Shown here: positions 63,270 through 64,000 of the stretch, in pieces
Numbering within the stretch: position 1 is the first letter of the stretch
Layout of the letters: every line of letters begins with the position of its first letter
Assembly: GCA_016931225.1 (NCBI GenBank)
Contig: JAFGFE010000003.1
Location: 33,902-97,901, forward strand
Source of the DNA: Candidatus Zymogenaceae bacterium
GTDB taxonomy: Bacteria; Desulfobacterota; Zymogenia; Zymogenales; Zymogenaceae
Length of the DNA: 64,000 nucleotides
Direction of reading: 5' to 3'
Made by a program: the position numbers and the translations under genes
The notes under the pieces: generated by a model
The model's database searches: none
What the model saw: the letters and a program-made list of their open reading frames with translations, nothing else
Told to the model about the DNA's origin: nothing

Positions 63270-63836
63270 ATGGATCTGATCAGTATTTTTTTTGTGGCGG
63301 TGGCCCTGGCAATGGACGCGTTTGCGGTGTCGCTGGCCACGAGCCTCGCCCTCAACCCGGTGACGGGGGGGCAGGTGTTTCGGTTTTCCTTTCACTTCGG
63401 CCTGTTCCAGGCGATGATGCCGGTGATCGGCTGGATGGCGGGGACGGCGGTGTATGAATATATATCCGCCGTCGATCACTGGATCGCCTTCGGCCTTCTG
63501 GCGTTTGTGGGGGGCAAGATGATTTACGAGGCCCTCTCGCCCGAGAAATCAGAGCGCACCGCGTCCGACCCCACCCGGGGGTGGGACCTGATCGTCTTAT
63601 CCGTGGCGACGAGCATCGACGCCCTGGCCGTGGGGCTCTCCATCAGCATGCTGGGGGGGACGATCCTGCTGCCGGCGGTGATCATCGGCCTGGTGGCGGC
63701 GGCGCTGACCGTGGTGGGGATGATGCTGGGGGGGAAGATCGGCGGTATGTGGGGAAAAAAGGTGGAGGTGATCGGGGGGCTGGTCCTCATCACCATCGGG
63801 ATACGCATCGTGGTGGAGCACCTGTTTTTTGCGTGA
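63270..63836 (+). CDS. mntP: Manganese efflux pump MntP
   Basis: 188 residues, the normal size, with six membrane helices in two repeats. The paired motifs VAVALAMDAFAVSLATSLAL and SVATSIDALAVGLSIS carry the conserved Asp residues of the family. GGKMIYEAL and the C-terminal LITIGIRIVVEHL are also typical. It exports Mn(II) from the cytoplasm. I chose ATG 63270 (MDLISIFFVAVALAMDA) with AGGCGGA upstream, because the longer frame starts with an unlikely Arg/Pro/Gly-rich sequence. Confidence 0.93.
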   Translation: MDLISIFFVAVALAMDAFAVSLATSLALNPVTGGQVFRFSFHFGLFQAMMPVIGWMAGTAVYEYISAVDHWIAFGLLAFVGGKMIYEALSPEKSERTASDPTRGWDLIVLSVATSIDALAVGLSISMLGGTILLPAVIIGLVAAALTVVGMMLGGKIGGMWGKKVEVIGGLVLITIGIRIVVEHLFFA

Positions 63837-64000
63837 GTCACAATAGGTATATCCGAGGGTTTTCTCGGACAGTATAAAAAGGGTTTTAGTAAAGGGGGAA
63901 CAGTAAAAATATATATTTGCCCTAGTCACTAAAAGTGTTGACAGGTGACGAGTAAATAGAAGACGAGTCACGGTCTTCCTGTTAAGATGGATTAGCCAAA

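Noticed and set aside
63837..64000. Right-edge sequence with TTGACA and short AT-rich stretch, considered as a transposon end or promoter
   Set aside because: No inverted repeat, ORF start or -10 box could be identified before the window ends.

Overview
The window looks like a chromosome segment from an anaerobic Gram-negative bacterium. The Gram-negative reading rests on an outer-membrane barrel ending in Phe, a lipoprotein with a lipobox, and many exported proteins. The anaerobic or fermentative-respiratory reading rests on a V/A-type ATPase, GlpABC-type glycerol-3-phosphate dehydrogenase, EtfAB with a membrane FeS oxidoreductase, and several CCG-domain FeS proteins. GC content is high. Gene content resembles syntrophic or fatty-acid-oxidising Deltaproteobacteria/Desulfobacterota-like lineages, but no rRNA or other marker is present, so taxonomy is an inference.

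Layout. 1-8.4 kb (minus strand): V/A-type ATPase operon in the order H(G)-I-K-E-C-F-A-B. Subunit B runs off the left edge and subunit D probably lies beyond it. The proteolipid carries the residues of the sodium site known from Enterococcus NtpK. 8.6-25.5 kb: a mixed region with a GPH-type sugar/cation symporter, a CASTOR/POLLUX-like ion channel, a large GH106-like glycoside hydrolase, an orphan CCG FeS protein, a REC-PAS-histidine kinase, a penicillin-acylase-family Ntn hydrolase without signal peptide, a small lipoprotein, an orphan MoaD/ThiS-like protein, a membrane monoheme cytochrome, a gene remnant between terminators, and an MFS permease next to a dipeptide-epimerase-like enolase-superfamily enzyme.

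25.7-41.8 kb (all minus strand): a lipid-catabolism block made of two operons. The upstream one is fadR (TetR) - 3-hydroxyacyl-CoA dehydrogenase/enoyl-CoA hydratase fusion - acyl-CoA dehydrogenase - etfB - etfA - ETF:menaquinone oxidoreductase. It starts at a promoter with an adjacent 18-bp palindrome that matches the Bacillus FadR operator as I recall it. It ends at a hairpin terminator, after which glpK-glpA-glpB-glpC-MBL hydrolase-alpha/beta hydrolase starts from its own near-consensus promoter. Together these genes could degrade the glycerol and acyl parts of lipids and pass electrons to quinone through GlpABC and EtfAB/EMO.

42-64 kb: a divergent GT51 transglycosylase; a MarR regulator with a flavin-type PPOX protein and a perfect 26-bp palindrome in its promoter; a free-standing Cache-like exported protein; an FMN reductase; an aldo/keto-reductase-fold protein that seems to have lost its catalytic residues; an outer-membrane protein; an isochorismatase-like hydrolase; a hotdog thioesterase; a DAHP synthase-prephenate dehydratase fusion; a REC-PAS-PAS protein; a thiolase/DUF35 pair; an exported EEP-family phosphodiesterase; two secreted proteins of unknown function; a second GPH transporter; an Asp/Asn-rich secreted repeat protein; and the manganese exporter MntP. 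I saw no tRNA, rRNA, CRISPR array, insertion sequence or phage gene. Most of the window is ordinary chromosome. The items most worth a second look are the FadR-controlled lipid block, the sodium-type ATPase rotor, the aromatic-pathway fusion, and the group of odd or degenerate enzymes.
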